Shown here one piece after another: positions 1 through 6,646 of a DNA stretch of 11,720 nt. Under the pieces are notes generated by a model. That model made no database searches. It was not told where the DNA came from and saw nothing but the letters and a program-made list of their open reading frames with translations. Source of the stretch: Anaerolineae bacterium (GTDB lineage Bacteria; Chloroflexota; Anaerolineae; JADYZS01); NCBI GenBank assembly GCA_020853075.1, contig JADYZS010000228.1, forward strand, positions 1-11,720, written 5' to 3'. The translations under genes and the position numbers were made by a program. The first letter of the stretch is position 1. The number at the start of each line of letters is the position of its first letter.

Positions 1-87
1 AATAGGCACTGGCATGGGTCGCTCCTGGTGGCAGAACAGATGGTATAGCAACTTCTTGTTTTACCACCAAGCGGCCCTTGCCGCTAA

Positions 88-378
88 TTACGTCCCATTA
101 TTCAGTTTGAAAAGTGCAAAGGTAGTGTTGTATATGATGATAGGTGGATTGAGGACAAGGAGGATAAGGAAGAATACGAACTGTCAAAACAGATGGTAAA
201 AGCCCTGGCAGCATATTTGCAGAATGAGTTACAGAAGGGCAACGAGATAGAGATGTTCTTCTGCTGGGAGGGGGATCAAGGGGCAGCGCCTGCCTATAGG
301 CTGGAACTTCGTCTTGATGATCTCCTACAAGATAGATTCCCATTGGAAGAGAAAACGTACGTCAGAATCATTCAATAG
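88..378 (+). pseudogene. 3' part of an unrecognised gene, no valid start visible
   Basis: An open frame of about 96 codons ends in TAG at 376-378. Its product is charged and protein-like, including 'VYDDRWIEDKEDKEEYE', 'MFFCWEGDQG' and a C-terminal 'EEKTYVRIIQ'. The frame is closed upstream by stops at 46-48 and 85-87, and it has no ATG, GTG or TTG before the ATG at 193, which has no Shine-Dalgarno sequence. A start at 193 would give a 61-residue product and discard the sensible-looking 'DDRWIEDKEDK' stretch. A second frame is open from about 2 to 199, so a frameshift near 88-130 from a longer gene is possible. The stop codon overlaps the AGAGGAGG ribosome site of the next gene, which suggests the two once formed an operon. 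I do not recognise the family. It could also be a small intact gene with a non-standard start. Confidence 0.4.
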
Positions 379-384
379 AGGAGG
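377..384 (+). promoter_or_regulatory. Ribosome binding site that fixes the GTG start at 394
   Basis: AGAGGAGG lies 9 nt before a GTG codon at 394. This near-consensus Shine-Dalgarno sequence supports GTG as the real start of the metallo-hydrolase gene. It overlaps the last bases of the upstream frame's stop codon. Confidence 0.75.
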
Positions 385-393
385 CCCTGTTTC

Positions 394-1185
394 GTGCATC
401 CATTCCAGACCCTATCCGTGCCCCAGGGCGCGGTCGGCATCCATTGGTTTGGGCAGAACTCTTTTGCCCTGAAGGACGCCGCGGGCACTATCATCCTCGC
501 GGACCCCTACTTCCCACACGGGCGGCCGGCAGACCGCTTTATCCATGCGGAGCCACCGTTGGATGAAAGTACACTAAGGGTCAACTACGTCTTCCTGACG
601 CACAACCACCGCGACCACACCTGCATTGAATCGCTGCTGCGCATCTACGCTGCCTTTCCGGACGTGCGCTACTTCGGCCCACCGGAAAGCACCGACCTCA
701 TGCGGGCCAACGGCATCCCCGCGAACCTCCTGATGACGGTGATCGTCGGAGACAAGGCGCGCCTCGGCTCCATCACGTTGCACGCGTTCTGGTCAAAGCC
801 GCCTGCGGGCGTGCCAGAAGAGGGGATCAAGCCGCCGGACGTCCGGCACCTGGGCTACGTGGTAGAGATCGGCGGCGTGCGGGTCTATATCACTGGCGAC
901 CTCATCAACACTTTCGCCGAGCACGACGAACTCCTGTCGCCTATCGCGCGCCTCATGCCGGACATCGGCCTTCTGACTACCCATCCCACCGAAGGCGAGT
1001 TCCCCTTCTTTGCTGGCTCGGTGAAGATGGCGGTGAAACTCGGGTTGAAGGCCGCGGTGCCGGCGCACTATGCCTGCTTTGTGAAGCGGACGTACGATCC
1101 CAAAGAATGGGCCGCGCTCTTCCCGTCGGGCGGTCCGAAGCCTATTACCATCCCCTATAACGAGGCGATCATCTACCGAAAATGA
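394..1185 (+). CDS. MBL-fold metallo-hydrolase, UlaG-like
   Basis: This is a 263-residue metallo-beta-lactamase-fold hydrolase, probably cytoplasmic because no signal peptide is visible. The diagnostic HxHxDH motif is present as H70-N-H72-R-D74-H75 after a beta-strand ('VNYVFLTH'). Later metal-ligand candidates are H152 ('DVRHLGY'), D169 in 'YITGD' and H225 in 'VPAHY'. The N-terminal 'GIHWFGQNSFALKD…ILADPYF' is typical of the UlaG/YtkL-like branch, named for L-ascorbate-6-phosphate lactonase. These enzymes hydrolyse lactones or phosphodiesters using one or two metal ions. Length fits the family. The GTG start is set by a strong ribosome site, and the TGA overlaps the ATG of the sulfatase (ATGA), so the two are translationally coupled. 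A role in processing a sulfated or phosphorylated sugar derivative is inference from the neighbour. The substrate cannot be read from the sequence. Confidence 0.85.
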   Translation: MHPFQTLSVPQGAVGIHWFGQNSFALKDAAGTIILADPYFPHGRPADRFIHAEPPLDESTLRVNYVFLTHNHRDHTCIESLLRIYAAFPDVRYFGPPESTDLMRANGIPANLLMTVIVGDKARLGSITLHAFWSKPPAGVPEEGIKPPDVRHLGYVVEIGGVRVYITGDLINTFAEHDELLSPIARLMPDIGLLTTHPTEGEFPFFAGSVKMAVKLGLKAAVPAHYACFVKRTYDPKEWAALFPSGGPKPITIPYNEAIIYRK

Positions 1186-2624
1186 AACAGCCAAACATCC
1201 TCTGGATTTGCAGCGACCAACAGCGGTACGATACCCTGGGCTGCTACGGCAACCCCTTCGTGCATACGCCGAACCTGGACCGCCTGGCTCAGAACGGCGT
1301 GCTCTTTGAGCATTGCTACAGCCAGAGCCCCGTCTGCACCCCCAGCCGGGCCAGTTTCCTGACCGGGCGCTACCCGCGCACCACCCGCTGCCGCCAGAAC
1401 GGCCAGTCTATCCCCGCCGATGAAGTGCCCGTGACCCGGCTCCTGGCCGACACAGGCTACACCTGCGGTCTCGCCGGGAAACTTCATCTTTCGCCATGCT
1501 CCCCCAGGGCCTGCCCCAATATGGAGCGCCGCATCGCCGACGGCTACCACGAGTTCCACTGGTCCCATGACCCGTTCCCGCACTGGCCGGCGAACGAATA
1601 CATCCTCTGGTTGCGGGAGAAGGGAGTCGGCTTTGCCACACCACCTTATGACGGCTCGGCCCACGTGCAGGTGGGGATGCCGGCGGAGCATCACCAGACT
1701 ACCTGGTGTGCCCAGAAGGCGGCCACCTTCATAGAGACGGGCGTTTTGTACAAGAGACCATGGCTCTTCTCGGTCAACATGTACGATCCGCACCACCCGT
1801 TTGATCCACCCTTGACCTACCTGCAACGCTACCTGGATCGCCTGGACGACATCCCCCTCCCCAACTATACGCCCGGCGAACTGGCGACGAAGCCCCTCTT
1901 CCAACGGCTTGACCACCAGGGCGCATACAACAACCCCAGGCTTCATCCCTGGGAGAAGATGACCGAGCGAGATCACCGGCTGGTGCGGGCGGCCTACTGG
2001 GCCATGATAGACCAGATTGACGACCAGGTGGGCCGCATACTGGATGCCTTGGAGCGAACCGGCCAGTTGGATAATACCCTCGTGATCTTCACTTCCGACC
2101 ACGGCGAGATGCTGGGCGACCACGGTATCTACCTCAAAGGGCCATACTTCTACGAGCCCGCGATACGCGTCCCCCTGATCGTCTCCTGGCCGGGAATGAT
2201 CGCACCGGGCCAACGCAGCACAGCCCTGGTGGAATTGATGGACCTGGCTCCTACCTTGTTGGATGCTGCCGGTCTGCCGCGCCATGCCGCCATGCAGGCC
2301 CGCTCCCTTTGGCCGCTGCTAACCGGCCAGACTGACCTGCATCACCACCGGGATGACGTCTATTGCGAATACTACAACGCGTTGACGAGCCATAAGGCCC
2401 CGCAAGCCCATGCTACGATGGTGCGCAGCGACCGCTATAAATTGGTGGCCGTGCACGGGATGGATGCGGGCGAACTGTATGATCTGCACGACGACCCGAA
2501 CGAGACGCACAATCGTTGGGACGACGCCGCTTACCAGGCGGTCAAACTCGCCATGCTCAAGCGTCTCTGCGACCGCATGGCGTGGACGGTGGACCCGCTG
2601 CCGCTGCGTGAAGGCCCCTGGTGA
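1182..2624 (+). CDS. Formylglycine-dependent sulfatase / phosphonate monoester hydrolase-like enzyme
   Basis: This 480-residue alkaline-phosphatase-superfamily sulfatase hydrolyses a sulfate ester or a phosphonate/phosphate mono- or diester. The signature C52-T-P-S-R56 followed by 'ASFLTGRYP' marks C52 for conversion to formylglycine by a maturase encoded elsewhere. Other active-site elements are D12-Q13 near the N-terminus, K100 and H102 ('AGKLH'), H204 in 'YDPHHPF', D306-H307 in 'TSDHGEMLGDHG', and K319. The C-terminal 'RYKLV…ELYDLHDDPNE' is typical of the type I sulfatase fold. The D-Q pair, rather than D-D, resembles choline-sulfatase and phosphonate-monoester-hydrolase relatives, so a phosphoester substrate is a real alternative. 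No signal peptide is seen ('MKQPNILWICSDQQ'), so a cytoplasmic substrate is expected. The ATG overlaps the preceding stop, which indicates coupling with the metallo-hydrolase. Confidence 0.9.
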   Translation: MKQPNILWICSDQQRYDTLGCYGNPFVHTPNLDRLAQNGVLFEHCYSQSPVCTPSRASFLTGRYPRTTRCRQNGQSIPADEVPVTRLLADTGYTCGLAGKLHLSPCSPRACPNMERRIADGYHEFHWSHDPFPHWPANEYILWLREKGVGFATPPYDGSAHVQVGMPAEHHQTTWCAQKAATFIETGVLYKRPWLFSVNMYDPHHPFDPPLTYLQRYLDRLDDIPLPNYTPGELATKPLFQRLDHQGAYNNPRLHPWEKMTERDHRLVRAAYWAMIDQIDDQVGRILDALERTGQLDNTLVIFTSDHGEMLGDHGIYLKGPYFYEPAIRVPLIVSWPGMIAPGQRSTALVELMDLAPTLLDAAGLPRHAAMQARSLWPLLTGQTDLHHHRDDVYCEYYNALTSHKAPQAHATMVRSDRYKLVAVHGMDAGELYDLHDDPNETHNRWDDAAYQAVKLAMLKRLCDRMAWTVDPLPLREGPW

Positions 2625-2680
2625 GCGCGGGGCATGATGCACAGTACATCTACATGGCTGGAGGAATAAAGTAAAGTCCG

Positions 2681-3340
2681 ATGTCTCTTACTGAGATTAT
2701 CAAGGAACGACGCACCATCTTCAACTGGCTGGACAAGCCAGTACCCGTTGGCTTGATCAAAGACCTGCTGGACATCGCCGTGTGGGCACCAAACCACAAG
2801 ATGACCGAGCCGTGGTACTTCTACCTCCTGACAGGAGAAGCCAGGCGCGGTTGGGCCGAAATCCACGGCGAGTTCGCACGCGAGGGGGTTTCACGAGAGA
2901 CCGATGATCCTGAGCGTATCCAGCGAGCGGCGGATAAAACCTTCCGTCACCACATGGACATTCCCGCCTATCTGGTTGTTGTACAGCGACTGCACAAACA
3001 GGAATTCGTACGTTGGGAAGATCACGAGGCCTGCGTTGCACTCATTCAGAACTTCCTGCTGCTGGCGCACGAGCAAGGGCTGGGTACTCTCTGGGAAAGC
3101 CCGTTCCACGAAGAACGGCTGTACACCTATCTGGGTCTGCAACCCGACGACCGTATCGTGGCCTACATCCACATCGGCTACCCGGCCCGCATACCAAAGG
3201 CAGACGAGAGGACGCCTGGGCGGGCACGGCTTGTGCACATGGACGTCAAGAAGACGCCCGATGGGTTTTCTTCTTTTGGTGAGTTCCTGAAGATGGAGAA
3301 ACCGCTGCGGGTTCAATATAATTGGAGCACCAGTCCATAG
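2681..3340 (+). CDS. Nitroreductase family protein, YdjA-like
   Basis: This 219-residue FMN-dependent nitroreductase-family oxidoreductase would transfer electrons from NAD(P)H to nitro, quinone or enone substrates. The physiological substrate is unknown. The N-terminal 'IIKERRTIFNWLDKPV' carries the arginines (R10, R11) that usually bind the FMN phosphate. 'WAPNHKMTEPWYF' (35-47) is the second conserved block, close to YdjA-type 'APDHK…QPW'. 'GLGTLW' (133-138) followed by 'HIGYPAR' (164-170) forms the rest of the flavin pocket. Members usually work as homodimers. The ATG at 2681 is the first possible start, because TAA at 2672-2674 closes the frame. A GGAGG at 2660-2664 lies farther upstream than usual (16 nt). 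The gene follows the sulfatase by 56 nt with no terminator-like hairpin, so co-transcription is plausible. A functional link to it is not established. Confidence 0.88.
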   Translation: MSLTEIIKERRTIFNWLDKPVPVGLIKDLLDIAVWAPNHKMTEPWYFYLLTGEARRGWAEIHGEFAREGVSRETDDPERIQRAADKTFRHHMDIPAYLVVVQRLHKQEFVRWEDHEACVALIQNFLLLAHEQGLGTLWESPFHEERLYTYLGLQPDDRIVAYIHIGYPARIPKADERTPGRARLVHMDVKKTPDGFSSFGEFLKMEKPLRVQYNWSTSP

Positions 3341-3390
3341 TGCCAGCCTGCCAGAAGCGGCTTATGCTAGCCATCCTGTTGCCTTTGCGG

Positions 3391-3396
3391 TATAAT
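3391..3396 (+). promoter_or_regulatory. Possible -10 box ahead of the toxin-antitoxin pair
   Basis: A perfect TATAAT lies 50 nt before the antitoxin ATG in the 105-nt gap after the nitroreductase gene. No convincing -35 box is found at 16-18 nt spacing, so this is only a weak promoter call. An imperfect inverted repeat (TTGAGAG / CTCTTAG, 5 of 7 paired) follows at about 3404-3424. It could be part of an operator, but it is weak. Confidence 0.3.
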
Positions 3397-3445
3397 ACTT
3401 GTGGTTGAGAGACCAAGCTCTTAGTAAGGCACGAGAAGCATCATT

Positions 3446-3718
3446 ATGAGTTCCGTCGTGATCTCCTACCCCGACGAATTGTTGGATGCGTTGCGCATGA
3501 ATCCTGACGAGTTTGAGCGCCACGCCAGGTTGTTGCTGGCGATAAAACTCTACGAGTTGGGCAAAGCAACCACCGGTCAGGCCGCCCAGGTAGCGGGGCT
3601 CCCGCGCGCCCGCTTCCTGTTTGAGTTGGGGCGCTTTGGCCTTTCCCCCATCGGAATTGAGCCTGACGAACTGGACCAGGACCTAGCCGATGCCCGTGCC
3701 GCAACGCGTCGTCTCTAA
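3446..3718 (+). CDS. UPF0175 family antitoxin-like protein
   Basis: This 90-residue UPF0175-family protein is predicted to be the antitoxin of the following PIN-fold gene. The N-terminal 'SVVISYPDELLDAL' is the usual strand and helix of the family. The block from 27 to 70, 'HARLLLAIKLYELGKATTG' followed by 'QAAQVAGLPRARFLFELG', matches the conserved core with a helix-turn-helix-like 'TGQAAQVAGLPRARF'. Length is normal for the family. The stop at 3716-3718 lies inside the next gene, giving a 29-nt overlap. Genes of this family are commonly paired with DUF3368 or other PIN-domain proteins and presumably neutralise them and autoregulate. Here that is inferred from the pairing. The ribosome site (GAGAAG, 3433-3438) is moderate. 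Confidence 0.85.
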   Translation: MSSVVISYPDELLDALRMNPDEFERHARLLLAIKLYELGKATTGQAAQVAGLPRARFLFELGRFGLSPIGIEPDELDQDLADARAATRRL

Positions 3719-4175
3719 TACCACCCCTCTCATCGCGTTGGCAAGTATTCAGCAGCTAGACCTGCTACCATCTCTATTTGGGCGCATTATGGTCCCTTCT
3801 GCCGTTGCTGAGGAGCTGGCGGCAGCAGGCACAGAGGTTCCCGGGGCCGCAGCACTCCAGGCAACGTGGATTCAAGTTGTTCCAGTGAATGATATGCGCA
3901 TCGCCGAAGCCTTTCCTTTGGATAAAGGTGAGGCTGAAACCCTGGCGCTAGCCATAGAGCAAAACGCTGAACTCGTCATCGCTGATGAGCGTCTAGCTCG
4001 TCGCCAGGCCCGGCGGTTAGGATTACCATTAACTGGCACTTTAGGAATACTATTGCTTGCCAAAGAGCAGGGTCTGATTACCCTGTTGCGGCCTCAGGTA
4101 GAAAGTCTGTTGTCCGCGGGCATTTGGCTAGATCCTGAACTGGTGCGTGCAGTCTTGACCCAGGGCAGAGAATAA
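3690..4175 (+). CDS. DUF3368 PIN-like domain protein, probable ribonuclease toxin
   Basis: This 161-residue DUF3368 protein has a PIN-like nuclease fold and is the likely toxin of the pair. Family landmarks are 'VVSNTTPLIALA' (7-18), 'PSAVAEEL' (36-43), 'LDKGEAETLALA' (77-88), 'LVIADERLARRQARRLGL' (95-112) and 'TGTLGILLLAK' (115-125). Candidate metal ligands are D78, E81/E83 and D99. The first PIN carboxylate position is asparagine (N10). As I recall, some DUF3368 members carry N there and others D, so this alone does not prove inactivity. The ATG sits inside the antitoxin gene, which favours coupled translation. RNA cleavage is known for PIN domains in general and is inferred here. Confidence 0.82.
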   Translation: MPVPQRVVSNTTPLIALASIQQLDLLPSLFGRIMVPSAVAEELAAAGTEVPGAAALQATWIQVVPVNDMRIAEAFPLDKGEAETLALAIEQNAELVIADERLARRQARRLGLPLTGTLGILLLAKEQGLITLLRPQVESLLSAGIWLDPELVRAVLTQGRE

Positions 4176-4216
4176 AAAATGTCTGATACTGTGTACCCTA
4201 GAAACCAGGTGTTGCC

Positions 4217-5182
4217 ATGGAAATCAAAGTCGGAACCTTTAACCTCAATAACCTCTTCTCGCGCTTCAACTTCACGGGCGAGATAGACGCGCTCCAGGAC
4301 GGTGACCACGATGTCACCGTGACCTATACCTTTGACGACCCCAGCAATTACACCATCCGCACCTTCCAGGGGAGGCTGGTGAAAGAGAAGCCCGCCGCCG
4401 AGCGCGCCCAGATTGCGCGGCGCATCCTGGCGATGGATGTGGACGTCCTGGCGGTGCAGGAGGTAGAGGACGTTGCCATCTTGAACCGCTTCGCCATTGA
4501 CGACCTGGGGAGCCGCTATCCCTACCGGGTGCTGGTGGAAGGGAACGACCCGCGCCTGATTGACGTCGGAATATTATCAAAACTGCCCATCGGCGGGGTG
4601 ACCTCCTGGCGCTTCGCGGTGCATCCCGATGATCCGATTGTGCCGGTCTTCAGCCGCGACCTGCTGGAGGTGGAAGTCCTGGACGCGGCGCGCCGGAAGC
4701 GGCTCTTCACCCTCTACAACAACCACCTGAAGAGCCAATACGTGCCCTTCGGCGAGGACCCGGTGGCAGGAACGCAGCAGGCCGACCTGCGCCGCAAGCG
4801 CCAGGCCGAGATCGTCGCCAGCATCGTGGAGGCTCGCATGCGCCCCGACAGCGCCTTCATCGTGGTGGGCGATATGAACGATGCGTCCGATGCGCCTACT
4901 CTCGCACCACTGGTTGGCAGCGCCGGGCTGGGTCTGGTGAACGCGCTGGCGCAGCCGCAGGAGACGCGCCCGGCGAAAGCGGACAATCCACCGCCGCCTT
5001 CCAAGGCGTGGACACACCGCTTTAAGGAGCAGGGAAAGCCCGCGCACTACGAACTCTTTGACCAGATCTGGCTGAGTCCGGCCCTCGCCAACAAGCAGAC
5101 CGCGGCCTGGATTGACCGCCGCACCAGGCACTCTGGCGACGGCAGCGACCACGACCCCGCGTGGGTGCATCTGGCACTCTAA
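4217..5182 (+). CDS. Endonuclease/exonuclease/phosphatase family protein
   Basis: This 321-residue protein has the EEP (DNase I-like) fold. It would be a magnesium-dependent phosphodiesterase acting on nucleic acid or a phosphoester. Motifs in order are 'GTFNLNNLF' (metal-site asparagine N9 or N11), 'VLAVQEVED' with E82, 'DVGILSK' (116-122), 'NNHLKS' with catalytic H170, 'VVGDMND' with D219 and N221, and 'GSDHDP' with D311-H312. All catalytic positions appear present. About 70 residues separate the first asparagine from E82, longer than in minimal members. The inserted, acidic stretch 'DALQDGDHDVTVTYTFDD' lies there. No signal peptide is evident, so it is probably cytoplasmic. A ribosome site AGGT (4207-4210) lies 6 nt from the ATG. 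It begins 41 nt after the toxin gene and is followed by the hairpin-rich repeat. Its substrate cannot be assigned. Confidence 0.85.
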   Translation: MEIKVGTFNLNNLFSRFNFTGEIDALQDGDHDVTVTYTFDDPSNYTIRTFQGRLVKEKPAAERAQIARRILAMDVDVLAVQEVEDVAILNRFAIDDLGSRYPYRVLVEGNDPRLIDVGILSKLPIGGVTSWRFAVHPDDPIVPVFSRDLLEVEVLDAARRKRLFTLYNNHLKSQYVPFGEDPVAGTQQADLRRKRQAEIVASIVEARMRPDSAFIVVGDMNDASDAPTLAPLVGSAGLGLVNALAQPQETRPAKADNPPPPSKAWTHRFKEQGKPAHYELFDQIWLSPALANKQTAAWIDRRTRHSGDGSDHDPAWVHLAL

Positions 5183-5253
5183 CCCCGTCAGTGCGCGAGT
5201 GCATTCCATTTCGGGGTAGGACAGAGCAATATGCCGTTTGGGGAGGCGTGCAA

Positions 5254-5349
5254 GGCCCCCACCCCAACCCTCCCCCGTAAAATGAACGGGGGAGGGCGAG
5301 AGGCCAGATACCCTCCTCCGCTTCGCGGGGGAGGGCAAGGGTGGGGGCC
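5254..5349. repeat. 96-bp C/G-rich inverted repeat with two internal hairpins
   Basis: The outer 24-nt arms (5254-5277 and 5326-5349) pair at 21 of 24 positions. Inside are two smaller hairpins: 5268-5278 with 5286-5296 (11 perfect pairs, 7-nt loop) and 5311-5321 with 5325-5335 (10 of 11, 3-nt loop). The arms are built from CCCCACCCC- and CCCTCCCCCG-like blocks. This looks like a dispersed intergenic palindromic repeat, possibly MITE-like, seen in many environmental genomes. It carries no U-tract, so it is not an obvious intrinsic terminator, though it could limit read-through after the nuclease gene. It lies in the 295-nt gap 5183-5477, where I see no coding region. Confidence 0.75.
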
Positions 5350-5413
5350 ATCGGGCGCTACTAGAACTTATCCCCATTCTGGGGTATACCCGATAGCAAC
5401 CAGCGCGCGGCGT

Positions 5414-5442
5414 TTGTCCCTCCGTCCTATCTGAGTTATAAT
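5414..5442 (+). promoter_or_regulatory. Putative sigma-70-type promoter for the methyltransferase gene
   Basis: TTGTCC (5414-5419, 4 of 6 to consensus) and TATAAT (5437-5442, perfect) are separated by 17 nt. Transcription would start near 5449-5450, leaving a leader of about 28 nt before the ATG at 5478. This is the best promoter-like arrangement I found in the window. It would make the methyltransferase the first gene of a new unit. Confidence 0.5.
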
Positions 5443-5477
5443 TTCTCCAGACGCCGTGTGTCTGGATAGGGGAGGCG

Positions 5478-6413
5478 ATGAGCCGGACTTCGTCCTTTGG
5501 CACGTCCAGCAGAGAAGGGCACGACTCCTCTGGCTTTTACAAGAGGAACCTGTATGCTCAACCCGCCGGGGACGCCACAGCGAAGCCTTTGGAAACGGCG
5601 GCTGTCGCGGTCGTATCCGAGGACTGGGTAGATAGAATCTACTGCCACACCTCAGAGAACATGGGCCAGATTCCCGACAGCAGCGTGGCCCTGGCTTTCA
5701 CGTCACCGCCTTACAACGTCGGGAAGGAATACGACGACGATTGCAGCCTGCCAGAGTATCTGAACCTCATCCAGAACGTCGGCAAGGAAGTGTACCGCGT
5801 GCTGCTGCCGGGCGGGCGCTACGTCATCAATATCGCCAACCTGGGCCGGAAGCCGTACATCCCTCTGCATAGATACTTTTACGAGATACACGGCGAGATC
5901 GGGTTTCTGCCCATGGGGGAGATCATCTGGCAGAAGGGCGAAGGGGCGAATAACAACTGCGCCTGGGGGAGTTGGAAGAGCGCCAAATCCCCACGGTTGC
6001 GCGATATCCACGAGTATCTACTCGTTTTCTCTAAGGGAGGCTTTTCCCGTCCTGACAAAGGGATCTCCGACATCAGCGGCGACGAGTTCATGGCGGCCAC
6101 CTTGTCGGTCTGGCGGCAGATCGCGCCGGAATCGGCCAGGAAGGTCGGGCATCCCGCGCCGTTTCCGGTGGAGTTGGCAGAGCGGGTGATTAAACTCTAT
6201 TCGTACGTGGGCGATGTGGTGTTGGATCCGTTTGTAGGCTCGGGGACCACCTGCGTTGCCGCTGTAAAGTGGGAACGGCATTATGTAGGTTACGACGTTT
6301 CCGCCGAGTATTGTGCCCTGGCGGAGCAGCGGATAATGGGAGCCACGAAAGTCAGAACAGACGATGGACACGAAAGAAAGCCTGCTGAAGACGCTAACGA
6401 CCCTGAAACCTGA
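5478..6413 (+). CDS. Site-specific DNA methyltransferase, TSPPY type
   Basis: This 311-residue S-adenosylmethionine-dependent DNA amino-methyltransferase has the beta-class motif order. Catalytic motif IV 'TSPPYN' (75-80) comes first, and the AdoMet motif I 'VLDPFVGSGTT' (248-258) lies near the C-terminus, followed by 'YVGYDVSAEYCALAEQRI'. S-P-P-Y favours N4-cytosine methylation, but N6-adenine cannot be excluded. 'DIHEYLLVFSKG' (176-187) and 'HPAPFPVELAERVI' (225-238) are typical of this group. The specificity region is short, and no restriction endonuclease is visible nearby, so it looks solitary. The first 50 residues (serine-rich, no motif) may be untranslated. The GGGGAGG at 5469-5475 is only 2 nt from the ATG, which is tighter than usual, but no better start is seen. 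The last 17 codons overlap the next gene, and the tail 'KVRTDDGHERKPAEDANDPET' looks unlike conserved methyltransferase sequence. Confidence 0.87.
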   Translation: MSRTSSFGTSSREGHDSSGFYKRNLYAQPAGDATAKPLETAAVAVVSEDWVDRIYCHTSENMGQIPDSSVALAFTSPPYNVGKEYDDDCSLPEYLNLIQNVGKEVYRVLLPGGRYVINIANLGRKPYIPLHRYFYEIHGEIGFLPMGEIIWQKGEGANNNCAWGSWKSAKSPRLRDIHEYLLVFSKGGFSRPDKGISDISGDEFMAATLSVWRQIAPESARKVGHPAPFPVELAERVIKLYSYVGDVVLDPFVGSGTTCVAAVKWERHYVGYDVSAEYCALAEQRIMGATKVRTDDGHERKPAEDANDPET

Positions 6414-6633
6414 ACTCAGAGCGCGGTATAAGGTGAAGGGAATCGGATTATTCGGCTCTTTCGTGCGCGACGAGGAGAGGGAGAGCAGCGACGTTGACAT
6501 TCTGGTTGACCTGGAAGACGGGGCTACCCTGATTGATCTCATCAGGTTAGGAGACTTTCTTGAGAGTGAGCTGGGGCGAAAGGTGGACGTGGTGACCAAA
6601 CGTTCCCTTCAAAACGGTGGGATTCTCTTGTAA
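6364..6633 (+). CDS. MntA-type nucleotidyltransferase domain protein, C-terminally short
   Basis: This 89-residue minimal nucleotidyltransferase (MNT, polymerase-beta fold) has the canonical GS-x10-DxD motif: G31-S32, ten residues, D43-V-D45. A third carboxylate is D75 in 'KVDVVT'. MntA proteins transfer AMP to a HepT ribonuclease toxin and so neutralise it, and HepT is normally encoded next door. No HepT-like frame is present on either side: the upstream neighbour is the methyltransferase (50-nt overlap) and the downstream neighbour an acyltransferase. The protein ends 'TKRSLQNGGILL', whereas family members usually continue some ten residues into a '…I…EE.VY'-like helix, so the C-terminus may have been trimmed by a rearrangement. 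Catalytic residues are intact. It may act on an unlinked partner or be a remnant. No clear ribosome site precedes the ATG. Confidence 0.8.
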   Translation: MDTKESLLKTLTTLKPELRARYKVKGIGLFGSFVRDEERESSDVDILVDLEDGATLIDLIRLGDFLESELGRKVDVVTKRSLQNGGILL

Positions 6634-6642
6634 GCCTGTCAT

Positions 6643-6646
6643 GAGG
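6643..6646 (+). promoter_or_regulatory. Ribosome binding site that favours the ATG at 6653
   Basis: GAGG lies 6 nt upstream of ATG 6653. The more upstream in-frame starts (GTG 6617, ATG 6641) lack a comparable site, so 6653 is preferred for the acyltransferase gene. Confidence 0.55.

Noticed and set aside
1173..2285. A 370-codon open frame on the minus strand
   Set aside because: It is antisense to the sulfatase gene, which has a complete active-site motif set. The antisense product has no recognisable domain.
5268..5335. Intrinsic terminator after the EEP gene
   Set aside because: The stems are strong, but neither is followed by a run of T on the + strand, and the nested symmetry fits a dispersed repeat better.
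4577..5503. A 308-codon minus-strand frame that crosses the hairpin repeat
   Set aside because: It is antisense to the EEP nuclease and runs through the repeat region, giving proline/serine-rich low-complexity sequence. No motif or ribosome site supports it.
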